Of a DNA stretch of 64,000 nt, positions 1-11,188 are shown piece after piece. Under the pieces are notes generated by a model. It ran no database searches. It was not told the origin of the DNA and saw only the letters and a list, made by a program, of their open reading frames with translations. Source of the stretch: Euryodendron excelsum (lineage: Eukaryota; Streptophyta; Magnoliopsida; Ericales; Pentaphylacaceae); NCBI GenBank assembly GCA_033060915.1, contig CM065385.1:14765501-14829500 (forward strand), in the 5' to 3' direction. The position numbers and the translations under genes are program-made. Within the stretch, counting starts at the first letter, position 1; every line of letters starts with the position of its first letter.

Positions 1-316
1 TAATGCCCAAGTGAACTATACCACCACGAAAAGAAACTATTAGCTGTGTTGTTTGCTTAGGATAAATTTTGGTCATACTTGGTGGGTTCTTTGGTAATAA
101 TGCATACCAATCATGCCATCCTCAAGTACTTACTTTCAAAGCAAAGAAGCAAAACCTAGGTTAATTCGATGGATCCTACTTCTCCAAGAATTCAATCTTG
201 AAATTAGGGATAAAAAAGGAGTGGAGAAAGTGGTTACTGACCACTTATCTAGACTCCCATGTGAGGCCCCTAACCATGAGGACTCCCCCATTAAAGAAAC
301 CTTCCCCAATGAATAA
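1..316 (+). pseudogene. RNase H end of Athila-like element X (partial, broken)
   Basis: This is the C-terminal part of the RNase H domain of a Ty3/gypsy polyprotein, which degrades the RNA strand during reverse transcription. The translation shows [19 protein letters not shown], then [18 protein letters not shown] and DHLSRLPCE, the usual end of plant Ty3/gypsy RNase H. The window edge cuts off the start. One base is missing near positions 28-45, where an acidic residue is expected before the LLAV block, so the frame changes there. The + strand reading ends at the stop codon at 314-316. The integrase follows directly, as in a normal pol order. The Athila assignment rests on this and on the integrase downstream. 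Confidence 0.8.
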
Positions 317-928
317 CTCATACAATGCCAAACCATCTCTCATGAGTGTTCCCCATGGTATGCTGATATGGCTAACTTTTTAGCCACCAGGGCCATTCAT
401 ACTCATTAGTCCTCTTTGCACAAGAGAAAATTTCCAAGGCTTGTGTGTAACTTCTTTTGGGATGACCTATACATTTTTAAGTATTGCCCGGACCAAATGA
501 TTAGGAGGTGTGTGCCTAATGATGCATTCATGAGTGTCATGGAGTTTTGCTATACACAAGAATGCGGTGGACACTTTTCATCTAGGAAAACCATTGCAAA
601 GATTTTACAAAGCGGTTTGTATTGGCCTACCATGTTCAAAAATCTCCACACTTTTTCCATGTCTTATGATCGATGCCAAAGGCTAGGGATCCTTACTAGT
701 GCGCATATGATGCCGCTCAACCCTATCATCATTCTAAAGATTTTTTATTGTTGGGGCATCGACTTTATGGGCCCATTCCCTAATTTCTTTGAATATGTTT
801 ACATCTTAGTGGCCATAGATTATGTTTCAAAATGGGTAAAGGCAAGTGTGACACACACCAATGACCACTAAGTGGTGGTCAAGTTCTTGAAAGAGAACAT
901 CTTCTCCCATTTTGGGATGCCTTGAGCC
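317..928 (+). pseudogene. Integrase of element X, first half, split by solo LTR A
   Basis: This is the first part of a Ty3/gypsy integrase, which joins the cDNA to host DNA. The zinc-binding region reads CYTQECGGHFSSRKT, then QSGLYWPTMFKN, then SYDRCQR. The first His of the HHCC finger is Tyr here and the first Cys is Tyr, so the finger is not functional. The catalytic core starts with WGIDFMGPFPN, which holds the first catalytic Asp, and continues with VYILVAIDYVSKWV, typical of the Athila lineage. A TAA stop lies at 869-871 and a TGA at 922-924 in the same frame. The frame runs straight into LTR A at 929. The wording of the motifs, not a database search, supports the family. Confidence 0.85.
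924..928. repeat. Target-site duplication of solo LTR A, left copy (GAGCC)
   Basis: GAGCC here is repeated exactly at 5634-5638, just outside the TG...CA ends of LTR A. Five-base duplications are normal for Ty3/gypsy integration. When one copy is ignored the integrase frame continues across the site. Confidence 0.95.
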
Positions 929-1739
929 TGTCGCGCCCAGATTTTTCACATTCGAGGAATACACACACAAGCGGAAAAAATACTATACTCTCTCGTTAGA
1001 ACTCACCCTCCTAGAAGAATAAATGCGACTAGGTTTAAATTGAAAATATATTTGAATAAAGGGCTTTTGGAAAATATTTGGAGTCGCCATCTAACTTAAT
1101 TAAGGTGAGTTAGGTCACCTAAAAACTAAGCACAATCCAAAGACTACACTTAGGGTTTTTGGAAAACGATTTTGAAAAACATCCTCAAGAGAGGATTTTT
1201 AGGAAAATAGGTTGTTTGGCAACCTTTAAAAAATATTTAAGCCCTTTTTAGAAAAATAACTCCGTTTTGGTCTTTCAAAAATAGTAATCCTAGGTTTGGA
1301 GGTTGGTTACGTGTAGGGAAGACACATTAAGCCATCACCCTATCCCGCCCTTGCGGTACCTACATGTGTATTTACCCTAAATTCACCTATGAGAGTCTTC
1401 AACTAACAAATGTCCAATCCCATCCACTTTAGGAAAAAAAATGTTTAAAAAGACATGGTGCATGATATATAAGTGCAAGAAAAGAGAGTTGGAAAATAGA
1501 TTTGGAAAGAAATTGATTTGACTTAAAAAGATTTTTAAAAAGATAGATTTGAAATTGGAAAGAAAGTTTTAGAAATTGAAAATAGAAATTTGGAATTGGA
1601 AGTTTGAAATAGATCATGGAATTAGAAACTTAAAGAAGATTGTAGAATTGGAGATTTGAAAGAAATTGTGACCACACCCATGAGGGTTGCCAACGTACCC
1701 TTTTGGAGGAATCAGGTCAGTCGTAATTCAGACAAGAGT

Positions 1740-3080
1740 CCGATAGAAAATAGAAGGTTTAGATTTGAGAAAGAGATGTTGATTTAGAATTTAGATTGGA
1801 AGATTTGAAAATATTTGATTTTGGAAAGCTTGGTTTCAGGAAACCTAGATTTAAGAAAGACTTGAGACTTAGGAAAGATTTGACTCGAGTGTTGAACTTA
1901 GAAGATTAGGGAAAGTTGGATTTAGGAAGGGTTCGAACTAACGAAGTTCCATTTTAGGAAAATTTCATTTTAGGAAAGTTTCATTTTAGGAAAGTTTTCG
2001 AATTAGGAAAGTTTCATTTTAGAAAAGTTTTGAAATAAGAAAATGTTTCGTCTTAGGAAAGTTTTGAAATTGGAAAGGGCTAAAACAGGAATGTTTCAGA
2101 ATTGGAATGTTTTTGAAAGTAAGAAAGTTTTGAGTTTAGAAAGTTTTAGATTTGTAAAGATTTGAAGTTTAGGAAAGGTTTGAGTTTAAGAAAGATTTGA
2201 AAACTTAGATTTGGAAAGTCGAAATTTGGAAAGGTATGGAATTAAGAAAAGGTTGCAATTAGGGAAGATTTGGAAGTTTAAAATTTAAGGAAAGATTAGA
2301 AAGTTTAATTTTTGGAAACTTTAAGGTTTAGGAAAGTATGAGATTAGGAAGAAGGGGATTAGGAAAGATTTGAAGTTTGTTCCCAAGAAGAAATGTTTTG
2401 ATTTTGTTTTAAAAAAATGGAGGATAGGATCTAGTTTCCTAAATGGGAGATTGGATTTGATTTCCTAAAGGGAAGATTGGATTTGGCATGAATTTGGAAA
2501 GATGGAGTTTTTAGAAATCCTAGTCTTCAGAAGACTATAGTTTTGACGTAGAAAGGAGGGTTTTGGAACTAGAATTTTGATGTAGAAAACCAGACGTTTT
2601 GGAAACCTAGGTTTTGAGGCCAAAATAAGGGATTAGAAATCATGCTTCTGGGAAGGAAAATTATGGTTTCCTAATTGTGGGTTCTAGGGTTTGACTTGGA
2701 CTCTAAGAAAAGAGATTTTTGGAGAGTGAATTTTTTCGAAAGGGAGATTTTTGGAAAGAAATCCTAGAGAGGAGTTTTTAGAAAGTGAATTTGAAAAGAG
2801 AGAGTTTTTGGAAGGGAATTTTTGGAAGGAGATTGTTGGAAAGAGTTTTTAGGAAAGAGATTTAGGGAGAGAGTTTTCTAAGAAGGAAACCTAGGGAGTG
2901 TTTCTAGAAAGTGAATTTTGAGGAGAGTGTTTTGGAAAGGAGTTTTTAGGAAAGTGAGTTTTGTGGAGGGAAGTCTTAGAAAAACAACTTTGGAAAGGAA
3001 TTTTGAAAAGGAGGTCGAAGAGAATTTTTAAAAAGTATGTTGAAAGAGAGCTTTTTAGAAGGAGAGATTTGAAAAGAGAT
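1740..3080 (-). repeat. Low-complexity, C-poor stretch of LTR A (G-poor in sense)
   Basis: The + strand is built of loose variants of GGAAAGTTTGAAATTAGG with very few C: the 60-base lines starting at 2101, 2221 and 2281 contain 0, 1 and 1. In the sense direction of the LTR the stretch is therefore G-poor. The same stretch occurs in every LTR copy here (about 13300-14050, 17100-18120, 18950-20430, 31920-33500, 36840-38640, 42060-43500 and 46000-46800). Confidence 0.85.
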
Positions 3081-3563
3081 TTTTTAGAAAGTATATAAAA
3101 TATCTCACTTTCCTAAAGCGATTCTAACCATAAGAAGATTAGAACCACTTTAAGATAGTGGTTTTGAAAACAACAATGATTTGAAAATATGGACCGTGTT
3201 GGTCACTTTAAATGTAACACTTTCCTAAAGCAACCTCAGCCATGGAAAGGCTAGAATCACCTTAGGATTATGATTTTGAAAACAAGTTTTGAAAAAGAAG
3301 ATTTTGATCTAAGTTTGAAAACGATGTTAATGCAAGCTTTGAAAACAAGTTTAAAAACGAATTTTAGAAGAATGCAAGATCATGATATGCACAATGCAAA
3401 GAGGGTCGTGAACATACAAGGTTAAAGGCTTCACCACATAATCAAGGGAGCTTAACCCACGTGGTCTCCGGTTAAACTTAAAGAAAGCCCCCGACACGGT
3501 GATCTTCCAATAGCCTAATCCTACACATGGACCTAGAAATCCCTTATTTCAAGCATGCAAGAA

Positions 3564-3577
3564 GGGGGGGGGGGGGG
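3564..3577. repeat. Run of 14 G in LTR A
   Basis: A pure G run. The same position has 19 G in LTR C (43974-43992) and about 7 in other copies, so the run varies in length between copies. Confidence 0.95.
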
Positions 3578-4016
3578 AAGAAGACGGGGGATTAAAATAG
3601 AAGAAAACCCAAGTGGGTTAGGAGAGAGAAGAGAGGGGGAAGATGCGTAAACCTAAAGAGAAAGCGTACCTTATGTCTTGTTTATTTAGCTTAGCTTTGC
3701 ACGCTTTGTTTTCCTTGCTTTGCTTCGGTCTTTGCTTCAGTCTTTGTCTTGATCTTCGTCTTGATCTCTGAGTGTTTGCTTCGATCTTCAAGAGCTTTAG
3801 ATTGCAACACTTCAAGTTTTCAATGGAGGGTTTGAGACTAGTGTATGAGTGCATAAGAGTGTATGAGTGTATATAGAAGGCTAGGGTGTGTATGGAGGCT
3901 ACGGTTTGGGAAAACCTAAGGAGACTAGGGTTTAGTGAGGCTATGAGCTTTGTATATCGAATAATAGAGTTTTTAGACTGAGTTGGCAAACCCCTTTCAT
4001 GCTGGAGGAGGCTTTG

Positions 4017-4024
4017 TATTTATA
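4017..4024 (-). promoter_or_regulatory. TATA box of LTR A
   Basis: TATAAATA on the minus strand, followed in sense by the R region. The equivalent octamer is at the same place in LTR C (44400-44407), the 3' LTR of D (21326-21333), F (16237-16244, + strand) and E (35947-35954, last base changed). Confidence 0.7.
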
Positions 4025-4429
4025 GAAACAAGAATGACCTGCCGCCTATTGGAGTGGTGCCAGGCTAAATTTTGGCTTGGCACCAGCCACTTAGGAAAGT
4101 TTTAAGGTCGGCAAGCAACGTATCTTGAGAAAATTTGGGCGCTTATACTAGTGACTACCATGCAATTTTTAGCCTGGCTTCACTAAGAGTGGATCCGGAA
4201 GGTTGGGAAGGATTTAAAGGACCAAGAATGGCTCGGAAGGCCGGAAAAGGGCAGGAAGCCTCAGAATAGGATACTGGAGGTATTTGAATTGAAAAATGAG
4301 GATAGGATGTGTCGAAAGGGTTTACTGGGCTACTAAGGGCAAAACGGTTAATCGGACCAGAAAGCAGCCGGGATGGACTCGGAATATCTTGGAAGAAGGC
4401 TCGAGATTTGGAAACATTATTTTGAATGT

Positions 4430-4635
4430 TCCCAAAGGTTACTGGTTTGATACCCAGAGCCGGTGTGATCGAAAAAAGTGACCGGCCCACCAAGGGCAAA
4501 ACGGTCATTTTGCATTGGGTTTGCCGGAACTGACTCGGAATGATTTGGAAAGATAATGAAAGGTTGAGAATACTATAGGAAGCATTCTCGGGAGCTTACC
4601 GGTTTGATACCCAGAGCCGGTGTGGTCCTCGGGGC
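4430..4635 (-). repeat. Duplicated segment with the GGTTTGATACCC motif
   Basis: The block GGTTTGATACCCAGAGCC occurs twice in LTR A (about 4440 and 4602), each time beside a GGGCAAAA(C/T)GGT stretch, giving units of about 160 bp. In LTR E the same unit is duplicated again as two nearly identical copies (about 35100-35412). Confidence 0.75.
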
Positions 4636-4874
4636 GTTCGGATGCGTAGGGGCAAAATGGTTATCTTGACCAAAAAGTCTCGAAATTGGCCCGAAACTGA
4701 CTGGAAGGCACCTAATCATGCCGGATTGCTTTTAAGACAATCTTGAAAGGGTGGACTTACCACTCTGAGGACTTAGGTGTGTTCTCGAGAAACGTGTCAA
4801 AAAATGGCCCTAAGGGCAGTTTGGTCATTTTTTATCGAAGTGGACTAGCAGGCACTGGTGTTGACCTGGGTTTT

Positions 4875-5015
4875 AAGTGTTTCCGCCACTCTAACGGCGG
4901 TCCCATGATACAGGGATTTGTTGGCAATTCCCTATATCGACCTGTTTGCGAGTATTTTCGCTACTCTGACGGTTGCAATGTTTACGAGTACTTCTGCTAC
5001 TCTGACGGTTCGCAA
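4875..5015 (-). repeat. Small hairpin repeats in U3 of LTR A (3 units)
   Basis: Three units of the form GAGTA-7 nt-TACTC or AAGTG-7 nt-CACTC followed by TGACGG or TAACGG. The arms are inverted repeats. The same unit is amplified to about 20 copies in LTR E. Confidence 0.8.
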
Positions 5016-5633
5016 TCATTCTCGAGATTATCTGATCTCGGGAAGTTGCTAAAGGGACTTAGCGCCTAAGAAGTCAACTTTCTCGGAAGGCATGCCAAAA
5101 TGGATATTTTTGCGTTGGCGGGCTAGCAGGCGCCATAGGTGAACCGTTCTATCATTTAGGAGACTTGGGGTCTCGTCCCGGTCGACAGGTTTAAAGGGAC
5201 TTACCGTTCCAAAGAGACTTTCTTTGAAAAACATGCCGGATTGGATAAATTTACCGTCTCGAGGAATCTACTTTCTAGAGAGAGGGATTGGAATTGGAAT
5301 TGGAATTGGAAAATGGTACTTATCGTCTTCGATAAGACGTGCCTACAAGATTGAAAAGGGACTTACCGTCTTCGGGAAGATGCGCCTATTGGAATTGGAA
5401 AGAGGACTTACCATTTTTGAAAAGACTTGTCTGATTTAGAATTGGACCGAACAATGTCCCTAAGGGCATTTTGGTCATTTTGCCTCTATTTGGGCCTGGT
5501 GGGCCCACGAAGCGATGAATAGATAGGATTAGCCTTAGAAAGTTGATTTGACTCAAAAATATGTCTACAATGACTTGAATATAAGTCTTGACGAACTGTA
5601 GACCGCTGAATGGTTAAAAATGGGGTGCTTACA

Positions 5634-5638
5634 GAGCC
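5634..5638. repeat. Target-site duplication of solo LTR A, right copy (GAGCC)
   Basis: Exact match to 924-928, immediately after the terminal CA of LTR A. Confidence 0.95.
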
Positions 5639-6303
5639 ATCATTAGTGATGGTGGCTCTCACTTTTGTAACTGGACTATAGGTGTAGTGATGAAAAAAAA
5701 ATGGCATATTGCACGAAAGTGGCCTCCCGTATCACCCCTAAACCCAAGGACAAGTAGAATTGGCCAATCGAGAGATTAAGAACATCCTAGAGAAAACGGT
5801 TAATCCTTCTCACAAGGATTGGTCGTTACCATTAATTGATGCCTTAAGACCATAAGACCATCATTGGTGTTTCCCCATATTGGCTTGTGTATGGAAAGGC
5901 GTGCCACTTCTCGATGGAGGTTGAGCACAAGACTTATTAGGCCATTCGACAATTCAACGAATGTTTCGATGAGGTGGGAACCCTACACAAACTCCAACTC
6001 AGTGAACTTTGAAGAGCTGCAAAATGAAGCTTATAAGAATCCCAAACTCTCCAAGGCTAAGATGAAGGCCCATCATGACCAACACATTTGTAGGAAATTC
6101 TTCCATGTGAGACAAAAGGTGTTGCTCTACAACTCCAAGTTACATTTGTTTTGGGGTAAGTTGAAGAGCAAGTGGGCGGGTCCATACTTGGTGAAAGACG
6201 TCACTCCATATGGAGCCATTGAAGTCCAAAGGATGGACAATGGGCATATTTTGAAGTGAATGGGCAAAGATTGAAGCCTTATTTTGAGCCTTTCCCAAAG
6301 TAG
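5634..6303 (+). pseudogene. Integrase of element X, second half, with C-terminal domain
   Basis: This is the rest of the integrase after LTR A. It begins with the second GAGCC copy and IISDGGSHF, which holds the second catalytic Asp. [19 protein letters not shown], with the catalytic Glu, follows in another frame after an indel near 5690-5745. The C-terminal part is clear at 5990-6240 (EELQNEAYKN, KVLLYNSKLHLFWGKLKSKW, GPYLVKDVTPYGAIEVQ) and ends NGQRLKPYFEPF before TAG at 6301-6303. At least three frame changes and several stops are present. All three catalytic acidic residues can still be read, but on two pieces 4.7 kb apart. The GKACH(F/L) region is the Athila type. Confidence 0.85.
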
Positions 6304-7322
6304 TCGATTGTGCGGATCTTGTGAATCCACCAAAGCTTAAACATTGATAGTGGTATAATCTAAACTTAGGAATAGATTAGGTAGATTAGTGTTGGTTTAG
6401 ATAGGTTAGGGTAGTTTTTCTTTAGTTTCCTTTCCTTCCCTCCCTTTTTTGCCTCATTTCATGCTTGTTTTCGTGCATTGAGGACAATGCATTTTTCTCG
6501 GTGATGGGTGTAGAGCAAGGGTTTAACCTTTATCTCTACTTATTTTTGGGTTTTGTTTTGCATGCCCAAATTTTTTTTAAGTTTCTGAACTAAGACCTAA
6601 AACACCATGCACACGGTTATTTGACCATTCGCTCGGTTCATTTCCTATGTGCATGGGGAGCAGTACCATTCGCACAAACACATGGCTAGGATTGAGAGGC
6701 TGACGATTAAGAGCACCATCGAAATGGTTGAGCTTTCATGCACACACTTGCGACTTGCTTGACACACACAGAAGCGTCGTGCACATGGTTGAGACTCTCT
6801 TTGGACGATCGCTAACATCGTGCACACGCTTTAAGTTACTGTGTGCACAGTTGTGGGAGCTTTATAAATGGGCTTTTGATTTCTATTCAAATGCTATTCC
6901 AATGGTGAGTTGAATCAAAGAGTGAGTGAGGGTGAGTTCCAATAGTGAGGTGAAGCCCTGTCAGCATCCAGCCAAGAGTCCAGTTAGCCAAAGCATGGTC
7001 CCCATTTCCTTTTAGGTATTTCCCATCCTACCCTCCTTTGTCTTTTCATCGTCTTTTCTATTCCTAGCTTAGTAAAGTAGGGGTACGGTTAGGCAGGCCC
7101 GATAGCAGGTTACAACTTATAATGAGACATGGTTAATTAACTGGGCAGCTTTTGACCTATTTGATAGTGTATTTAGTATAGAGGGCCCGCTTAGATGTGA
7201 GCACTAACTCTCAGGCATTTCCCTAAGGATCCATTCCAATGGGAGGAGGTATTTACCTAGTGAGGATGGGTTGAGTTGGCCAGGTTTAGTAGTCCATATA
7301 GGTTTACACTGATCGTGAGCTA
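6304..7322 (+). other. Post-pol non-coding region of element X
   Basis: No supported gene. It starts with a T/C-rich stretch and the hairpin at 6474-6491. Between 6600 and 6860 there are several loose copies of a GTGCACACGGTT-like word. The distance and order fit the long spacer between pol and the extra reading frame of Athila-like elements. Confidence 0.6.
6474..6491 (+). other. Post-pol hairpin
   Basis: TGCATTG AGGA CAATGCA is a perfect 7-bp stem with a 4-base loop, about 170 bp after the end of pol. A very similar word, CATTGRGGACAATG, is in my experience common just after pol in plant Athila-like elements. Confidence 0.6.
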
Positions 7323-8274
7323 ATGGCTAACACCTCTGTCTCCTCTGCCGAGCCAGGAGAGGAGAGGATTATATCGTGGGTCAAGGGCCATACTATAGAG
7401 ATCACCCTTGATATGTTCTTTACTTTATTCTAGCTACCTAGGGAGGGTCAGCCACATTTTAGATATCCATTTGAGGGGGTGGTTGATCACGAGGTTATGG
7501 TAGCAGAGTTGTGCTCCTCAGGTGAGCAGTGGGTCACTTCGTAGGTTGCAAAGAGGGTCCTAGCCCTTAGGTATCAACCCCTTTTCATTTTTAAACTTGC
7601 TTTCATATTACCCCTGTGTCATACTATCGAGGTTAGCCGGACTAAAGGCCAGCTGATATACGCCATAGGTATGGGTAGGTCCATTAACTTACCCTTTTAT
7701 ATGTTTAGGACTCTCTATTCTGCTTTCGTCTCTACTCAACCTCAAGGGTGTATCCCATTAGTTGTCTTTCTTACTAAGCTCATTAATAGAACTGGAGTCC
7801 CTCATAGTAATGCAGCTGACTGAGATGACTTTTGAGCATTGAGTTGAGGGGTAGTTGGTAGGGATCCAGAGATGAATTCAACAGGCCTAGCAATAGAAGA
7901 AGGCTCAACATCAGGCCGAGGCCCAAGAATAGGAGGCTCATCAGGACATTCCGAAAGCTAAGCAGTAGCCTTAGCAGGGTCCTTCACTTCAGGCATTAGC
8001 TTAGTTGGTTGATGAGCATAGTAGAGTCATTTAGCACTAGACTACTACTATTATGGAGCTTTAGGCAGTGATAGTGACATTCCAGACCACTCAAACTAAG
8101 TATGGTCAGTAGTTGATGGTATTCCAAATTGATCATGCTATGTTTAAGGAGGAGATTAGGACCGAGCATCGATGTTAGGGTTAGGTTGTTAAAGTGATCT
8201 TATCACATATCCAAAGGCAGTAGAATGGACCTTCTGCACCTCCTAGCGATGATGATGATTTTGGCAGATGGTAG
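7323..8274 (+). pseudogene. Athila-type post-pol reading frame (putative plant transposon protein domain)
   Basis: The frame from ATG at 7323 reads MANTSVSSAEPGEERIISW, then RYQPLFIFKLAFILPLCHT, GQLIYAIGMGRSINLPFYMF and CIPLVVFLTKLINRTGVP. The YAIG(M/K)G-S-N block and the closing LTKLI-R-GVP block match the widespread plant family often called 'putative plant transposon protein' or Transposase_32, known from the post-pol part of Athila-like elements. Its function is unknown; such frames were once called env-like. The copy is broken: TAG near 7433, TAG near 7543, TGA at 7821 and more beyond. A shift before the end restores an acidic finish (SDDDDFGRW) at 8272-8274. The start is the first ATG in frame; a longer N-terminus cannot be excluded. 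Confidence 0.65.
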
Positions 8275-9870
8275 TTAGAGATAGGATAGATACCATTTGT
8301 ATGCACATGTACATTATTTTTTTGTATCTAAAACTCTATTGTTCATATTGGATGGCATTTTTTAGCTTTATTATATATATATATATATATATGTTGTATC
8401 TGGATCTCTTTGTGGTGTATTATTCATTCTCAGGTATTATATCATTTGCCTATCCTTCGACTATCTGGGAACATTGGTAGAGGTTGAGAGTATCTTGTAG
8501 TCCCAAAACTTCATTTGATTATCTTTAACATGTCTTTACATACTTATCATTGTTTATCTCTTATTATTCATGGTAGATATATTGATGACTTAGATATGGG
8601 ACCATAGCATATTCGTAAGATACAATCTTGAATTCTTGGATAGTTAGTGTTATGTATTGACTACGTTTGAGTTAATTGACAATTCATCCTTGAGTTTGAT
8701 GCATTATGAGATTTTATCATAAGTACACATAAGTGAGGGGATAACACACTTTTGAGCACAAATCATGTCATATAGTTTCATTTGTGCTAACTTGTGCATT
8801 ATTGACCTCGCATGAGTGGAGATCTTGCCTTGTAAGCTTTAGGACCACTACTTTCTTTTCAGAGTAGTTACATTTACTCAATGATAAAGTTCTTCATCCT
8901 CACTCTTTGAATGGTTTCATTATATTTGTATTTGGTCCATATGCTATATATTGATTTCATTCCCTTATAACCATTTGCTTAGATCTTTTGATTGTGTGAT
9001 CTTGGTTGAGATTCTTATCATTGTTGAGATATTTCTTTGGATTGAGAAACATAAGCATATTTTCACTTATGGAGTTGTTAGAAAATGCAAAGAAAAGTAA
9101 AAGAAGAAAAAGGTAGCAAAGAAAAATGCATGAAAAGAAAGGGAAGAGTAGGAAACACAAGAAGAGAAAAAAAAAAAAAAAAGAGAGAGAAAAGAAAGAA
9201 AAAGTATAGTGATTGGTCAATCAAAGAAAACAAGGTCGTTCATCAAAGGAAATAGAAGAAAATGGAAAGTTTGGAGACGTATGTTCATTGATTATTACAT
9301 GTCTTGATCACACATATTTTGAGCCATTATACTTCTTTCTTCCCCATACCTTTCACTTGTTACTCATGACCCTTGAAAAGTCCTTCTTGATCCTAGCATA
9401 CTAATCATTAGATCTCGTTTGAATATAAGTGATTACTTGTCAAACACATGTTGATTGATGTTTAGTTATGAAGTTCCTTTTATGAAACCATGCCAAGTTG
9501 ATACACTTTCACTATTTTTTTTTTTGTACTTGGTTTGCTCGTTTGCTTATTCATACATTTACTCTTTTTTAGAGCATTCTATTATAGGGAGCCATGTGTT
9601 TATTTGTTTGAAAGTGTATATCTAATGAGGAATTGAATTTGAGGCTCAAAGGTTTCGAATATATGAGAAGGCTACATTTGAGCTACATTATATGATTTTA
9701 CTACACACTTATTTGAACCTCACTTTCTATGTTCTTATTTGATGGATTCTTGCTTGCATTTGGAGAAGAGATGCTTTGTTAAGATTACTTGGGTATTTCT
9801 ATCCATTACTCTCTTATGGTTCTAAATCTTAGATTGTTAACCATGGATTGATGTTTGTGGGTGTCATTGC
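8275..9870 (+). other. AT-rich stretch before the shared LTR, no gene seen
   Basis: No coding frame I can support. It holds a TA repeat (8372-8392), an A/G-rich run (about 9060-9235) and otherwise unique-looking AT-rich DNA. It probably belongs to the 3' non-coding part of element X. I see no convincing polypurine tract just before 9871. Confidence 0.5.
8372..8392. repeat. TA dinucleotide repeat
   Basis: About ten TA units in a row. Confidence 0.95.
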
Positions 9871-11157
9871 TGTAAGCTGATTACATTGTAAAATTTAATT
9901 ACAAGTTCCTAATTTGTGTTTGTTAGCATTAAAATAATTATAAATAGTTTTAATTAATTTAATTTTAATCCTAATAAATTTTTTAAAGTATTTTGTATGC
10001 TTTTAGATAAAAGAGAGAGCAAACTCACATGGAAGGAAATGAGTCTTCATTGATTGGAGCCCACCCACATGGAAAAATATCAATTTTTCAACAACTCTAC
10101 CAAAACAAGCAAGATATGTTTTTGCTTTTGGATAAAAGAGGGAGCAAACTCACATAGAAATTGACATGGAAAGATGGAAATTGACATGGAAAGAAGACAA
10201 CTCACATGGAAATGGACATGAAAAGATGAAAATTGACATGAAAATATGGCAATTGACATGGAAAGAAGACAAAAGAAGAAATTAATAATTAAAAAAATAA
10301 TAATACATCATTGTAGGAAATGGATGCCATCATCTTGTGAGTCTATAAATAGCAATACAAAGAGAGGCAAGAGGGGGAGATTGAGAGGAGGCAAGAGAGA
10401 GAGATATATGTAGGAGCATCTAATTATTTATGAAGTCATTTTTTTCAAGTCAAGTCTCTTCAATATTACGAGTAGTTAATTTTATTCTTGGAGTCAATTG
10501 TAAAGATCATCCGAGAATCTTGGGATATCAACAGAGGTAATTGGTGTTTCTTGGTAATTAAATTCTAGATCTTTGAAAAAACTTAGATTCTTGACTATAT
10601 TTGTAATACGTTCCGCCTTGACAAAATAGCTGATATATACAAATCGATGGTATGAATCTATGGCATTAATTTTTCTATTCTAGATTTAATTATTATTAAA
10701 ATTATATTTTTATCACTAAATCTTCCAAATCAAAGGCTCAAGACGAAGCCAGTAATTTGAGTTACAAAACCTTCGTTGATATTTCGGGTGAATCGGGTTA
10801 TCTGATCAATTGGATCCAAAACCATTTTTATTAATTAAAATCTAGTTCCATAATCATCAAACCTTTCAAAGCAAAACATTTTTATTTTGGTTAATTTTTT
10901 TCTACACCAACTGTCCAGATCTTAACAGTACTATTTTTGGTGGAATTCAAACAAGTTAGCTTAGGCTCAAACTGAAGCCATTGCAATATTACGGTATTTA
11001 GCATGGTTTAGTTGGTATCTAATCTTTTACCATGGATGAATTTTCAGCTCTAACTTTGCATGTTTTGTTAACTGTTCCTTGTGGATTCGATCTGGACTTA
11101 CCGAGTTATTACTGCATCACAACCGCACACTGGCGGATTTCAATCATATTATCTACA
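9871..11157 (+). mobile_element. LTR of Athila-like element(s) X/Y
   Basis: The right end is well supported: it closes CTACA and is followed 13 bases later by a PBS. The left end (TGTAAGCTG at 9871) is my best guess from the TG...CA rule and the usual length, and may be off. A TATA box lies at 10344-10351. The unit AAAAGAGRGAGCAAACTCACAT occurs twice (about 10008 and 10131). Since X ends to its left and Y begins to its right on the same strand, this may be one LTR serving both, as in tandem arrays made by unequal recombination. Confidence 0.6.
10344..10351 (+). promoter_or_regulatory. TATA box of the Athila-like LTR
   Basis: TATAAATA inside the LTR, followed by a purine-rich GAGAGGCAAGAGGGGGAGA stretch. 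Confidence 0.6.
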
Positions 11158-11170
11158 AGTGATCAATTTT

Positions 11171-11188
11171 TGGCGCCGTTATCGGAGA
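11171..11188 (+). other. Primer-binding site of element Y
   Basis: TGGCGCCGTTATCGGAGA, 13 bases after the LTR end. It matches the well-known Athila-type site TGGCGCCGTTGCCGGGGA at 15 of 18 positions. It would pair with the 3' end of a tRNA (tRNA-Asp is usually given for Athila) to prime minus-strand DNA synthesis. Confidence 0.8.

Larger units (their letters stand above)
929..5633 (-). mobile_element. Solo LTR A, 4705 bp, giant-LTR Ogre/Tat-like family
   Basis: A complete LTR read on the minus strand: it starts TGTAAGCACCCC at 5633 and ends GGGCGCGACA at 929, with perfect 5-bp flanking duplications and no internal region. This is the usual product of recombination between the two LTRs of one element. 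In sense order it holds U3 with small hairpin repeats (about 4875-5010), a TATA box (4017-4024), a purine/pyrimidine-skewed R-U5 (about 1740-3080) and the conserved last 250 bp (929-1180). The orientation is fixed by related copies in this window whose GCGACA end is followed by a primer-binding site. LTRs this long are known from Ogre elements of the Tat lineage; the exact family needs a comparison. Confidence 0.93.

Noticed and set aside
5224..5439. Open frame with an Ile-Gly repeat in LTR A
   Set aside because: It is a GGAATT microsatellite-like stretch in U3 in translation.
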